Part shown: piece after piece, positions 11,490-23,349 of the stretch
Layout of the letters: each line of letters opens with the position of its first letter
Position numbering within the stretch: the first letter of the stretch is position 1
Assembly: GCF_026151205.1 (NCBI RefSeq)
Contig: NC_087078.1
Span: 1,218,175-1,252,674 of the forward strand
Direction: 5' to 3'
DNA length: 34,500 nucleotides
DNA from: Bolinopsis microptera
Taxonomy: Eukaryota > Ctenophora > Tentaculata > Lobata > Bolinopsidae
The notes under the pieces: model-generated
What the model was told of the DNA's origin: nothing
The model's input: only the letters and a program-made list of their open reading frames with translations
Database searches by the model: none
Position numbers and translations under genes: made by a program

Positions 11490-11862
11490 ACATATCAACA
11501 TCCAAGTAGGGCGGTGTTGGGCTGGTAAAGAAGACTGTTAGCAGTACGTTAGGAAAAGTAGACTTGAGAGCGAGCAGGATCAGGTGAGGGGTGTTTGACG
11601 TAGGATGGACGTGCCAGGGCCTAGGACACGGGGCCCACGTGCGCGCACCCCCGGGCGACCCGGCTCTACGCTCTTGTCTCTGGTTGGCGAGCACAGAGGT
11701 TGTCCCCGAGGAGGGTGGTGTGAGCGGGTCATCACCACCTCTCGACAAATACTAATCACAAACAGTCTCCTCGGACTATTTTAGCTTGCGCACAGCCGAC
11801 CCTTAATTCAGATTCTCAGGTAATACTAATAAAACATTTTTTTGTTTTCCCCCCCCCCCCCC
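11490..11862. other. GC-rich segment and C-tract next to the dead G-beta 3' end
   Basis: The segment 11490-11760 is markedly richer in G and C than its surroundings and holds an 86-codon minus-strand open frame (11488-11748) with no recognisable domain. A run of about 14 C lies at 11849-11862, exactly where the minus-strand G-beta relic loses similarity. I see no supported gene here. Confidence 0.4.
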
Positions 11863-11865
11863 ATG

Positions 11866-12265
11866 GGCTGCCCGTGCAAATAGCCATGCCGTCTGCGGTG
11901 ATTTCCAGACAAACTGAGGCGGTTTCTCGTGGGCCGCCCAGTACTCCCACACTATCATTAAGTAGTGCGTCCCTGACGTTTACAGTTGAAATCGTCGTTA
12001 TCAGAACAACAAGAGCGGCCGATCTTGCTGAATCCTACCGATGTAATTCCACAGAGTATATTTTCGTTGCAGTGCGTTATAAGATCATGGTCAGCCTCTG
12101 ATGTCAAAGAGCCGAAAGGTTGCGTACGTCGCTGCCTGTAGCGATTGACATCCCGTTAGGGAAGAAGGAGGACTGCGTGATGTCACTTTCGTGACCAGTA
12201 CCAAGGTCTGCTTTGCACATTTCCGTCACGGATAATCCCACAGCTTTGCGCTGCATCACAGGCAC
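11866..12265 (-). pseudogene. G-beta relic, last exon (WD repeats 5-7)
   Basis: An acceptor TTTTCAG on the minus strand (ending at 12266) opens with GACDA, which in G-beta follows LFVS. Next come RDG, then in another frame GHESDI (12179-12196), FFPNG (12152-12166) and ATGSD (about 12128-12142), then shifted RLFDIR, ADHDLIT, NILCGITSVGFSKIGR (about 12020-12066), DDFNC (11979-11996), GVLGG and ADGMAICTGS ending near 11868. These follow the order GHESDIN, FFPNG, ATGSDD, RLFDLRAD, NIICGITSVSFSKSGR, DDFNC, GVLAGH, DDGMAVATGS of living G-beta. At least three frameshifts and one stop are present. The final SFLKIWN segment is missing, replaced by a G/C run. Confidence 0.9.
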
Positions 12266-12799
12266 CTGAAAATAGGCAGAACATTAGAACTCTGTGATCA
12301 AAAACACCTTTTGGGGGCTTCGAGAAATTCAATGAATTTAGTGGAATATAACATAGCTCTAGGCGACCTAATGGTTCTGAAGAGCAGAAGTCCTAGTGAC
12401 ACTAAGAGGGTTGAGTGGATGATATACTAGGGCAATTTCCTTGACACATAATAGGACTTACACTAATGTAAGAACTTTATCTTAACCATTTAGGAAACTT
12501 TAATCGGGAGTATTGCTATTCACCAAGGTTACATATCGGTATTTATGTGGGATATTATTGTATTAGGAGTGTTTTAATGGATCTAAATAACTTGGGGGGT
12601 TTCATGACATGCACTCCAATTTCCTCTAGGAATTTTTAGTAGTAATTGGAAGAGTAAAAGTGGAAATATTGTTCCCCTTTTTCTTGATTTCGCCCATGCT
12701 TTTTTAATCTGCAATTTACGTTTCACAACATTGCATCATTAAATGCATAGAAAATAAATATCCATTAACAAATCTAGGATGAGACCGAGCTATGCTACT

Positions 12800-12875
12800 A
12801 GGTTGTAGCTCAGAGGGTAATGAGTTATCAAAACTGTAACAAGGAAACTGGTTTGGGCTGAATCAAAAAAAATAT
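12800..12875 (+). other. Possible tRNA-derived relic
   Basis: GTAGCTCAGAGGGTAA at 12804-12819 resembles the tRNA A box (internal Pol III promoter). About 35 bases later GGTTTGGGCTGAATC (12850-12864) is a disrupted B box, followed directly by an A-rich tail. This is the layout of a decayed tRNA gene or tRNA-type SINE. I could not fold a full cloverleaf, so the call is weak. It lies in the last intron of the dead G-beta gene. Confidence 0.25.
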
Positions 12876-14359
12876 TTCTACACATTAAGTGTATGAAATG
12901 TGCGACCACAGAGTGGATGAAACTACTTGGCTGCCACGTACCACACTAAGTAAGCGCAGGAACAACGAAGATATTTGAAATGGTACTTCTACTTCTAAAT
13001 CAGAATACATTCAAGTCATTGACATTCAATTTACTGACGTCATTGGGGCGGGACATTCATTTCAAGCAGCAAATGAAATACCTTTGTCTCATCAGTTATA
13101 GGAACTCGTACACTTATATGCTATTGAAAGCTCAGCAATGGGAATGTAGGTGGTATGGCGAAGATTTGTCAATACAATTGAGTTGGTCCACATGAGCTGA
13201 GATCACTGAAAAATATACAATATCTATCGATTTTTTTTGAATTCCAAAATCATCGTTAGAATCCTCCTTCTTTAGAACCGTTTGATAGAAGATTAAAAAA
13301 GTACAAGGCCCCTAAATCAGTTCAAAACTTTTGTTCCCTTCAGATATTGGGTTGTTTAGGGAAATGTGTGTCATTCAGAAGTTCCCGCTGTCCTTTTGGT
13401 CTTTCTCTCGGTCCTTCTCACGTAATTTGACAGTTCTTTTGGAGACAACATGTTTTAAGAGACTACCCGATGGCGCGAGAGAAAAACAAAACATACAAGA
13501 TATGTTTACGGATTAAACTCACCATTTAACACACACACACACACTCGAGAAACAGGACACACTCACAACTAACACGATTGAGGGTACGAGGTTGGAAGAC
13601 GAGACATCTCACAACCATGTCTTATAACTTTCTGATTGCGTCATACTACCGCCAAATGTTACTCAAATATTTGTGCCTCTCTGAAAGCTCCCGCCTTTCA
13701 CCAGTTTGAACTCCCCTACAGAACATGCTCAAAAAACATACAAACAAACAAACAGACGATCATTTCTTTCACCCACGCACATACACTCCACGAGACACCT
13801 TCTATCTACCACCTCACAGTACAACTCTCTCTCTCTCCGTTTCTCTTTTAGCGTGGTATGTTAACAGGCATGGTAAGGGATTCCCCTGACTCGCAGGAGA
13901 GTGGGAGAGGTGGCGTGGTGTTATACCACACAAACACGGGAGACTGAGAGAGGACGATAATCGTTATGAATGTGATTGTTGGACAGAGTGATGATACACA
14001 TACACTGCTAGTACACATTCACACGTAGGTATCAAGTACACTTACTCCCTCTGTCGATCATAGTGTGTCGTTTATAGTGTTGTCACACACTGCACACTCG
14101 CCAGCTCAACCCAATAATATTTATTATCATGGGTTTCTGGGCTCCTCGAAATTATAATGAATCTTTACTCGTTGAACTGTGCAATGTGTTATCAAGACCG
14201 TTGTCTTATGATATTATCATATTAATAATTATCTGAGGGACATGATGATCTGTGGTGTGTATGTGAATTTGATCACAATTGATCCAATATAAACAGCTTT
14301 AGGACTGCTCACAGATACCAATCAGTCAGCCTGGCTTGACACCCATATGACTATCAGTA

Positions 14360-14525
14360 CACAGAGAGGAGTGTACCAGGGAGAGAGTGAGAGAGAGAGA
14401 AGTGAGAGAGAGAGAGAGAGACGAGAGGGGAGAGAGAGAAGAGAGGAGAAGAGAGAGACGAGGGACGAGAGAGAGAGAGAGAGAGAGGAGAAGAGGAGAG
14501 GAGGAGAGAGAGAGAGAGAGGGAAA
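14360..14525. repeat. (GA)n microsatellite
   Basis: An interrupted GAGA tract of about 165 bases. It creates Arg-Glu and Ser-Leu open frames (14347-14709 plus, 14354-14629 minus) that are not genes. Confidence 0.95.
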
Positions 14526-15332
14526 GGGAAATTATACGGGAAATGTATGTAACGGCCTGACCAGATGTGCTCTTGACGTTGACCTAAATGTCGTGTCCTG
14601 TGACTTAAGTAATCGGCGTACATTGGCAAAGTTCGACTATCCCTTTCATGTTACCGTACTGACAATCGAGACCATTTTAAAACATTTTAACGATAACATG
14701 AACATTTGATGGCTTTTCACAGGAAAGGTGACGATAAACATGAACATGGCCTGTAAACACGGGGAAAGTGGGAATTTCATATCATTTTGAACCAGGATCT
14801 TGTGAAACTTTTCACGCACCTCGCAGTCGCTCATTTTATAGTACTTGTTCCGGGCCACCAAGAATTTGCAATTTCTAGCATTTTGGACCGAATGGTAATC
14901 TAAAATAATATTAATTTCCAGGGACATTGAGATTAACAAAGGTAAAAAAATCATTATTATAACATTCTACACATCGCTTCGCACTCTTAGCTGGTATAAA
15001 TTAAAAGTTGATTAAAAGTATGTTAAAACTGTGGAGGGGTGGCAAAAGCCAGCAGTAAGGGAGGTGGACCATTTTATTTGCTTCCCGGCGCGACCGGGAG
15101 AAACCCCATTTGAGATTTTCGTTATAACCACAAAACTCACATAACTTTACTTTAATCTTACAAACACTTAACCACTACCAGATCAGATTTTACATGGTGT
15201 TGTGGTTATTCAATTTAGAGGGGCGAAAAATAAGGTCTAGCTTAAAAATGATCAATACTGGAGTAAGTATGTTTACGATATGATGTACTGCGCATATACA
15301 CAAACCGCAAAAGCTACCACAAAAAAACTAAC

Positions 15333-15536
15333 CAGAAAAAAAGGTCCTCTTGTCGGGAGAAAGAGCGAGGCTCATGGAATCTCCAGCGTGGCCACTGAAC
15401 GTTGAGTGGTCTGTTGTACGGTCTCTATATCCCAATTGTTGCACTCGGTCATGTTACGGACGAGGTCGGATCTGGGTTGTCGTCGGAACGACAGCAGGAC
15501 AGGTCATACTGTGTGTCCTGTTAACTCTCTGCTTAC
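15333..15536 (-). pseudogene. G-beta relic, exon coding WD repeats 3-4
   Basis: On the minus strand an acceptor TTCTACAG precedes VSREL and GHT, then LSCCR, DDN and TSS, then in a shifted frame WDIETVQQTT, then in a third frame FSGHAGDSMSLALSPDK and FFSG, ending at a donor G|GTTAGT. Living G-beta reads VSRELAGHT, LSCCRFLDDN, TSSGD, WDIETGQQTT, FTGHTGDVMSLSLAPD, LFVSG. The exon is 204 bases, exactly the length of the 68 codons expected, so insertions and deletions balance. A TGA follows GHTV. The donor phase joins correctly to GACDA in the last exon. Confidence 0.92.
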
Positions 15537-16718
15537 CTGTAGAAATCACCGTTATAGTATAGCGTAGAGGGAGCTTACATTTATTGAGAGTAAACTGATA
15601 TCGTTTCAGTAATAATGCACGGATGTATTAAGCTAAATGGGTTTCAGCCAGTGTTCATTACGTAGAGCTAGCTCCGGTACGACATTAATCTATCAGCATT
15701 TTCTTCACGATAATGTGTTATTCAAGTTTTAATGAATGAGAGCTATTTGACTGTAACATCAGCGAGGTAGCCCAAAGGCGAGCCCAATATTTTCACGTAA
15801 AAAACAGTGAAAATTGGGGCATATACTAAATATTAAATATAATAATAATTTCGTATTACATGGTCCTTTTATTCTATTTAACCTCACGAAGTGTAATAAG
15901 CTTAAATGTTTAATTTGTCGAAAGCTTAAAGCGTTCTACAGTAATACTGAGCCTGATCTGTATTCGCTTGTCTGCAGTTTACGCCCTGTTCCGGAGTAAT
16001 ATTTCTTATACTATTGGGTTATTCCCCGCATTTACAAACAATAAAAACGGGGAATAGTCTCCCGTAATAATCAGACAAAACTTTTAGCATGATGCAAAAT
16101 TGTGACCACTTTCCATTTGGATAGTTTTTATGTGTTGTAGTGGCGGTTATGTTATGATCACCGCTAACGAAAACCTAATTAAACCGTTAAGTCACAAATC
16201 AAGCCTTATTAATAATATATGGAATATATTTATTATATACCAATCATAAGTTATGACATTGCGAGTAAGGTTATCAAGTATGAGTTTCATGCCATATTTA
16301 ATCCCATTACAATTAACATTATAATCACGTATTATAACGCTCTTATAAGTGTAAATTCTCTCCCATGAAAAACTTTCTTTACAATCCCAGATTTTTTCAA
16401 TCTCTGCTCCATAAACTACTGTCTCCTCCCAGGAGAGCTGCCCCTTTCAATAAAAGTTAACGTAAACAGAGGGTATCACTTGTGGGTTTGGAGGTGCCCG
16501 ATAGAGTCACATTGTGCCTGGGGTAATGATGTGGGTGGTCACGTGACCTCGGCGGACAATGGTCACAGGATTATTTTCACTCTGTAGCAGCGGGCTACTT
16601 GTTGTCCTATAGAAACTCTAGCATCTGTAAAGTGTCGGTAGTTTGTTAGTTGTACTTAACCCCTGTTTGAGACATACGGGGAGAGATTTAGTGAGTAAAA
16701 TGAGTGGTCAACAGAGCT

Positions 16719-16755
16719 GGGGGGGGGGGGGTGGGAGCTGGAGGGGGAGGGGGAA
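16719..16755 (+). other. Potential G-quadruplex tract
   Basis: A run of about 12 G is followed by GGG, GGGGG and GGGGG separated by short loops. This satisfies the four-run rule for a G-quadruplex. It lies within an intron of the dead G-beta gene. Confidence 0.6.
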
Positions 16756-17458
16756 AACCTTTGCATTGCTATTGATGACTATGCCTATTGGTTTAGGATT
16801 AAATGGGTAAAATGCACATGATTTTACGGTAAAAAATCGAAACTATAAATATTCGGATACCATATTAGCTGTAGTTTCGAATTTGAGGTCGGCGAACACC
16901 GATGGTGATGTTTTTTTCATCATAAGTCAAGTTTTAGATGTTTTTAAGACCATGCGCATTGCCGCCATTTGGCCTTAAAATGGGGGGAATTAAATCGGCA
17001 TGGGTTTGGCCCCCCCCCGCACCCGCTCTCAAGAGCTTATGACACGGGAATCATAGCATAGCTTGATAAGGTTGCGTTTTTATAATACAGATGTGTGTTG
17101 TGGTATCAGGATCAATACAGGCGAACTAACATGTGATTAAGATGCGGAATACAAAAGGGCGGTAAATTCACTCCCTCCCTAATTCTCCTCCTCTCCTCCT
17201 CGTAGTGAAGATAAAAGAGGCGATGAGGGCACGGAAGTCCTGAGTAAAAAGGGAGGAGGAAATTGACTTCCTTCTCCGCATTGACACTAGAGTGTTGATT
17301 TGGAACATACAGCAGTGTGCTTGCACATGTTCCTTTTGTATTTCAAACGTTGTATCGTAGCTCGGGAAAGGATACCTATAGGCTAATATCGGACGCGTGA
17401 ACGCATTATTTATACAATAAGACATTGTCAATAGTGACGTACACATGTGTTGGCGGAC

Positions 17459-17494
17459 GTGTGTGTGTGTGTGTGTGTGGAAAGTGTGTGTGTT
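17459..17494. repeat. (GT)n microsatellite
   Basis: About 36 bases of GT repeats with one interruption. Confidence 0.9.
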
Positions 17495-17829
17495 GCATGT
17501 AAGGCGAGAGTGTGAGGAGTAACCAAGCCAGCGCGGACAAATAATTTAGAAGTGTATTGAAAGAGGGTACATTTTGTGATATAGAGTGGAATCTTATATA
17601 TCCTATATTTTATATTTCCTTTCAAAGAATTATAGTTCAGCGAATACAGCAGAATATGAGATGCACTAAAATTTTGCTGCTCCAAAGTTTGGTTTCTCCT
17701 AGTTTGGCAACTTCTCTGCAAAAAGGATATGAAAGAGATGAATTTGCATTAAAGTGTAAATAAATTGCAGAGATTAGATAAAAACTGAGAGAGATTAGGT
17801 GCTATAATGTGGACAGTATGAGTCATGAA

Positions 17830-18000
17830 AAATGCTGACTTTAGTAGTTCTAGTAATCCTAGTAGTTCTATAGGGTCTATAGTAGGACCTATTAGTTTAT
17901 CCTATGTGGACAAATGTTATATGCAAATGCTATAGCCACTGATATAGTCAGGCCCCAGCCAATGCTATAGACTATAGTCCCAGCCAATGCTATAGTTCCA
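17830..18000. repeat. Degenerate repeats built on CTATAG
   Basis: The palindromic hexamer CTATAG and variants recur at short intervals, first in TAGTTCTAGTA-type units and then in two copies of a segment containing CCCAGCCAATGCTATAG (about 17953 and 17982). It looks like a decayed minisatellite. Confidence 0.5.
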
Positions 18001-18068
18001 TGACAGATCGGCTGTACATTATAGCCACGACATGAAGGATCGCATTTGTATCATTCTCTTGTATTTAG

Positions 18069-18230
18069 GCTTATGGAGCGAACTTAGTAACAAACATTGT
18101 AAAGAGAACTCAACTCTCTGTTGAAACATTCTGGACATACGTATCTCCGAAAGGAGTAATGAGACTGGATGCTGAATATGTCGCCAGAATAAATATTGCG
18201 CGTCACTTTAATTTACAGGAAATCCGTTAG
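18069..18230 (+). other. Unrecognised open frame after an acceptor-like site
   Basis: After TATTTAG a 53-codon frame stays open with a non-repetitive, protein-like composition (for example VETFWTYVSPKG and LDAEYVARINIARHF) and ends in TAG. It has no ATG near its start and no donor at its end. I do not recognise the family. It might be a terminal exon or another gene relic, on the strand opposite to the dead G-beta gene. Confidence 0.2.
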
Positions 18231-18964
18231 AAAAGCGATTTGTTATACTTATTGAGGCTTGAAAGAAGTGGAGACAACATTTTTGATTGGATGTTAATCG
18301 GTTGTAATAAAATCCAAAATGATGATGAAAGCTGGTGAAAAACTCTTATTTTATTTGTCTGTCTCCACCGCCTTTGCATGTTACATGTATAATGTGTATG
18401 TATTAAGAAGCCAAAGGGTCAATTTGAATTTGCCAAACACTACACAATCAGTTATTCACTAACTCAAATTGCTAATGTTCTATTTGATCATAAAGTTATC
18501 ATCTCATACCATAAATAAAATCTTAACTGGACAATGATTTATAAAGGATGTAATTTATTGCGGAATATAAATTAACCAAGTAAATCAATGCGTTGTTAAT
18601 CGCCTAATTTTATTCTCTTAAGTTGTATGTATGACGTCACGTGCACTTTGTGTGCTTCGTTTGTGCGTCAATAGAAACTTCTGGAAGAAAATTGGACACA
18701 AACATTTCTTGTAGCAAGATATACCAAGCCATTTCATCAGTTTTTCCCATTACGTTATCGGGCAATGTTAACTTTATCACATATTAGATTTATTTTTGGA
18801 TGATCAGTACAAAGTTATCAAGAAATCTTCCGCATTTCCAAACCGATCCATATTAGAGCTCCGAATTACCTATATCACCAAAATAGAAATATAAAAGGCA
18901 TAGAAGTGAAGGAAATATGCAATATATTATGTAAAACCAAAAAATACAAATTTCAACATAACTT

Positions 18965-19163
18965 AACATTTCCCTCCCGTGTTTTTGAGAATGTGATAGA
19001 GCACAGTTATCAAAGACCTCCGCAGCAACATATGAACCAGTGGGAGCGTAGGCGCACGTTCATTACCCACTAGAAGCAGAGGAATTGCGTGTATCTTATT
19101 AGTGGTATAGGCGTCCCACACGATCAGCTTTCCGTCCTGAATAGGAGGGTTGAGAGAGGAGTT
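18965..19163 (-). pseudogene. G-beta relic, exon coding WD repeats 1-2
   Basis: The minus strand reads [21 protein letters not shown] almost without change (about 19075-19138), compared with [21 protein letters not shown] in living G-beta. It then shows WVM, and in a second frame [11 protein letters not shown] and DNC, and finally TREGNV near 18968. Upstream of QDGK, the bases to 19163 fit a decayed RLLVSAS with a four-base insertion. There are at least two frameshifts and two consecutive stops after CGGL in one frame. Loss of the donor GT context at the 3' border is possible. Confidence 0.92.
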
Positions 19164-20485
19164 CGTGGTGGGGTTTGAACGTCAAAATGTTAGGTGTTCT
19201 TAATTGTCAATGTCGGTTTCATTGTAATCATTTTAATTGTACTTGTTGTACAATAACCTGATCAGTAACATTCCATTAATGGAGGAATGTGAATTAAACC
19301 TAGCCGTCTTCCTCTCGGTAACCACGTGACTACCACATAATATGTAACAAAAGGCCCCCATTATACGGGGTTCAATGAGGAGAAATGAAAAGGTCAAATA
19401 ATCATAGGTACCGTCGCAGTGTAAGCTTCCCCATTAATATCTCTAGCTTTAAATACGCACCATATTGTTAAATACGAGCTGCATGTAGAAGGAAAAGGGC
19501 CCCAATTTCCCAATTATAGCCCAATTAGTTTGTCGGACGAAACTTGGGCGCATATGTGATCAAGATGATGTCTCCTCATTATAACTGGATTATTAAGTTT
19601 GATGTAATACTAGTGTGGAATGTTTGTAGGTACTTCAAACAATTAGATCAATAATGACTGCGCAGTGTGAAACTTTGTATTTAGATTTGGGGGATGCCAG
19701 TGAAGACTTCAAAGGTTGGCAGGCTCACCCGAGTCTCCAAGCTTAGACTGTACCTTCCAATTTCAGTGATCATGGATTTAGAGTTGATGGTTAGAAAAAC
19801 CATGGGTTCCATGTTCATTAATCGTTAATATCGATTAAGGTCTCGTTAAAAATTCTGTATCTGTTCATGGATCTTATTACTTGCACGGTGATGTGAACAC
19901 TTTGTTTTGAAAAATTGATCTCGGTTATCATTAATTACTGGTATTGAAAGTGGATCAACTTGTTTCTAGAATGTTGCAATTGAATTCTTTGGGTTGGTCT
20001 CGACGTTAAGCGTGGTTTTAAGTGGTTCTTGTATAGTGCAAATAACTATTAAAATCATTGTGAATTTGTAACTGTGCTCTTTGAACGCATGGTTCACAAA
20101 ATAAAAGATTAAAATTCATCTTTAGAGCAAGATTATGGTTTAGGTTGCAATGAACAATATCATTATCAACCTGTTCTCAGTCTCTATTATTTGCACTTAT
20201 ATCGTAAAACTTGTCAACGATTTGAGAGTAGTAAAATTCATTAGGGCCATGCCATTAATTTCCCTGCTGAGAATCGGCTGTGGCTACAGCTACAGTTGTT
20301 AGCTGTCAACCAAAACTGTCGTTGCTTCTGCACGCCAATTATGATTAACTTATAGTTTGATCTTGAAATTGCTTTCATTTTACAATCTTGGTTGTCTATA
20401 CAGCCAACTTTAATAGAGAGTACATCTCATGACCACGAGAAAGCCGAGATTAAGTCCTTATTTTAGAGTAGCAGCAGCTACGAAA

Positions 20486-20502
20486 GGGGGGGGGGGGGGG
20501 GG
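20486..20502 (+). repeat. Poly(G) run
   Basis: Seventeen consecutive G bases. Similar runs occur at 7372-7385 (G) and 11849-11862 (C). Confidence 0.9.
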
Positions 20503-21199
20503 AATATTCTATCCATTATACAACACAGAACATGAGTTTGAAAGTGCACCAGGTGGTTGTGGGGCAACAAACCGGCAACATCACCGTTACTACAGAGTAC
20601 CTGTACAGGTCTCTGGTCCACAGGTTACCGTATGTAACGAGGCAGGTTTTTGAAGACTCTAACCCTCTTATAATCTGTTCTCAACTTGGTTAATTGTGTC
20701 CCTTAATCGGCGATAATATCCATTATCCATGGTCCCAAGTGGTACTGTTTACCGTTTCTATAACATAAGGAGGGAGGGTAAGACCAGGGACTTGTTTCCA
20801 CCAACCTACAAACCCATCATGGAAAATGGTCCTTACTTGTGGGCCTAGCCTTTTGGACCAAAAGGGCGTCTCGAAACCGGATAACAATTAGGCAAATGAC
20901 CCAAACAATGTTAACAACTTGGATCATGTGCATCTCATCACCTTCAAGTAGGACACAAGTGGCTCTCTCACTTAAACTTATGTTTCCGCTGTTATATGGC
21001 AGCTGAGGGTTTGCTACCACTGCTACCCAAAAAAGTTCCTGTGAGCATTCATAAAAATACTTGGCAATTACTGAGTTTAAAATTCCACACTTCCAATTGA
21101 GAGATTTGTAAACGGTATAAGAATGAATATTTGGAGTACAGAGTGAAGTGGTTGGCGGTCTGGGTTGTGCCGATTATGCCACTATTTGCTGGAAAGTAC

Positions 21200-21305
21200 G
21201 GGACTATATTAAAATTCAAGTGGCCATTCTCACAAACCCAGTGACTCCTTGACACGGCGATATAATCAAGCTGCCCTTTAATTTGTATCAACACGACTTT
21301 TACAG
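21200..21305 (-). pseudogene. G-beta relic, tentative exon (NIDPVGRI...RRTLRGHL...)
   Basis: Nucleotide-level similarity to the expected exon on the minus strand: TTGATACA for the Ile-Asp-Pro region (21285-21292), CGCCGT for Arg-Arg (21254-21259), AAGGAGTCACT for Arg-Gly-His (about 21240-21250), and a GATAGTC-like end near 21202. Spacing is close to that expected, with small indels. No long protein match survives, so the call rests on order and position between better exons. Confidence 0.4.
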
Positions 21306-21919
21306 CGTTCCAAATTTGTAAACGCAGAACTTTATCCAACAAGTTGACGATATGTCAGAAATAAATACCAACATCAAGCTGATTCATCGTAGTAAGTTCA
21401 AGTAAAATGAAAGATTTGATCTATTTTTCAAAATGTAAGGACTGTACAGAGTACTATGCAGTCTCTGAATTAACAGCAGTATTAAGGCTTTACATTTTAT
21501 TTACATTTACATATTATTATATTTACTTGTCAGGAAGGTCAGGGTAACAGGTGACACCACGTACATTTATGTCACAATCAGTTATAGTTTTATTAGTTAC
21601 TTATTTTTTACTTCTGCCTTTTATCTGAAGTATGGTTGTGCAATTTATAAAAGGCGTTCTTGGAAGGTTACAAATTGCGGGCTATGGCAGTCATTCTTTT
21701 GTAATTAGTAACGCTTAGTATGTCAGTTAATAGCTATAGGTCAAACTTTCTTTTATAACATATGGTTGAGCACAGAGAGGGAAAATAGCAATCAAGCCCC
21801 TGATGATCTCAGTCTAAGACCAATTATCAGAAAATAGGGTGTAAACTATCGTACAATGACAACTAATGTTATATAAATAGGTGTGCTAACTATGGACTAT
21901 TAGTACAATCCTTATGTTT

Positions 21920-22095
21920 ATTAACCAGCTTTTACCAGCTCTAAAAGTATCCATTACCAACACCTTCCTAATATCTAATAATCTATTACAAAACACCTTC
22001 TAATATCTATATCTATTACTTATACCTTCCTACTATCTAAAAGTATCTAATACCATACTTTTCTAATATCTTAAGTATCCATTACAACTAACCTC
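21920..22095. repeat. Degenerate minisatellite with CTAATATCTA and ATCCATTAC units
   Basis: Units such as CTAAAAGTATCCATTAC, ACCTTCCTAATATCTA and close variants recur about six times with differing lengths. It is AT-rich and decayed. Confidence 0.6.
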
Positions 22096-22215
22096 TTCAA
22101 TGTCAGTATTAAATGTGATCATTAACTCAAATAAATACCAATCATTGGAATTCTGGTCTATGACTTTGGAACATAACTACTTAAGTAAAGTTCTCCTCCC
22201 CGATCGTTCAAGATG

Positions 22216-22262
22216 ATCTCTGAGTTGCCAACTTGCAGTTAGCTTTGTTCGTGCAGGAAGGT
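22216..22262 (-). pseudogene. G-beta relic, tentative small exon (DARKACADATLSQ)
   Basis: The minus strand shows TGCACGAACAAAGCT, then CTGCAAGTTGGCAACTCAG, which aligns with codons for DARKACADATLSQ when two small insertions and one deletion are allowed. It lies in the right order between the tentative first exon and the next one. The acceptor AG is not preserved. Confidence 0.35.
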
Positions 22263-23217
22263 AAAATCGTAATTTATCTTGCTAAGTGGAGTCAATGGTC
22301 ACTATGTTACATGCACAACATTTGAGTTACGGCGACAAACAAATCTTTTAAACATCGGATCCCCCGCATTGTAGAAGTCGCATATCTGTAAACAGCTTCT
22401 GATGCGGTGGCGATAAGTATGCCGCCAGCAATCAAAATAAAAATGAGATCTTCCTTTATAAATTCCGATCACTAATGACCTGCAGGGCTGGGGAAAGGTA
22501 AAAAAGTGTTTTCGTTTCCTTAATAAGTCCAAACCCTTTTTATCAAACCCAACATTTCGGTATTGTTACCGCCCAACCTCATTATATCAGGGACCTACTT
22601 ACATCCTTTGCCCAGGCTTAGTTTGTGATTTCTAGCATTGATAACTCGGACATGTGTACAAACTTTAATTAGCAAACTTGTTAAAACGGACTATACATTT
22701 CTCTAATTCGCTAGGTAATTGCGAGTTTGATTTAGATTATATTTACAGTTTAAATACTCGCGTCCACACTCACAACTCCAACCAAACTACAATCAAACCC
22801 AAACATAACTTACAGCTCACTCCAGGCTCGGGCACAGGTTTAAGACACTCACTCTCAGACTCCCACACAAACACGCGGCGGAACACTCACAAACTAGCTC
22901 TCTCCTTTCTACCGGCAACTGTCAGTGACCAATTAAAACTTGGACGACTGAGCTGACGAACAAGACCAGAGTGGGGTTTAGAACTAGCAGAAAATACCAA
23001 AGCTTTATTCCCGCACAGAGCCATCTAATAAAGGTGTTACTAAAGGTTGGGTTGCAGGAGTGTACGAAGGAAAATTATCTGATAATGGAAGTTCGGTGAA
23101 GTTCACGTGTGCGTATAGGGTACACTGTGTTACACTGTGCTTCTGAAAGAGGAAGAAGAAGAACGTGCTGTTAGCACAATTAACTGGTCGCTATATCCTA
23201 ACTTAGGAGAGAGCAAA

Positions 23218-23335
23218 TATATGAGTGCATATAATATAGTGTCATATAATATAGGTTCATATTAATATAGTGATAAATATAGTGCATTATGATTTAGTGC
23301 ATATTCTATAGTGCATATAACTATAGTTCATTATT
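23218..23335. repeat. AT-rich degenerate repeat with GCATATAATATAG units
   Basis: Units of about 15-20 bases containing CATATAATATAG or TATAGTGCAT are repeated about seven times between 23218 and 23335. No gene is visible. Confidence 0.6.
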
Positions 23336-23349
23336 TAACCTAGCCGGAT

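Noticed and set aside
14347-14709. Arg-Glu-rich 120-codon frame and its Ser-Leu opposite
   Set aside because: Translation of the (GA)n microsatellite.
16192-16446. 84-codon stop-to-stop frame on the minus strand
   Set aside because: No ATG near its start, no recognised domain and not part of the G-beta match; likely chance.
20817-21342. Two minus-strand frames of 67 and 97 codons as a membrane-protein gene
   Set aside because: The second overlaps the tentative G-beta exon in another frame, and neither has a recognised domain.
22302-22532. 76-codon minus frame with a hydrophobic alternative frame
   Set aside because: A membrane-like stretch appears in another frame after an AG, but I could match it to no family and it does not belong to G-beta.
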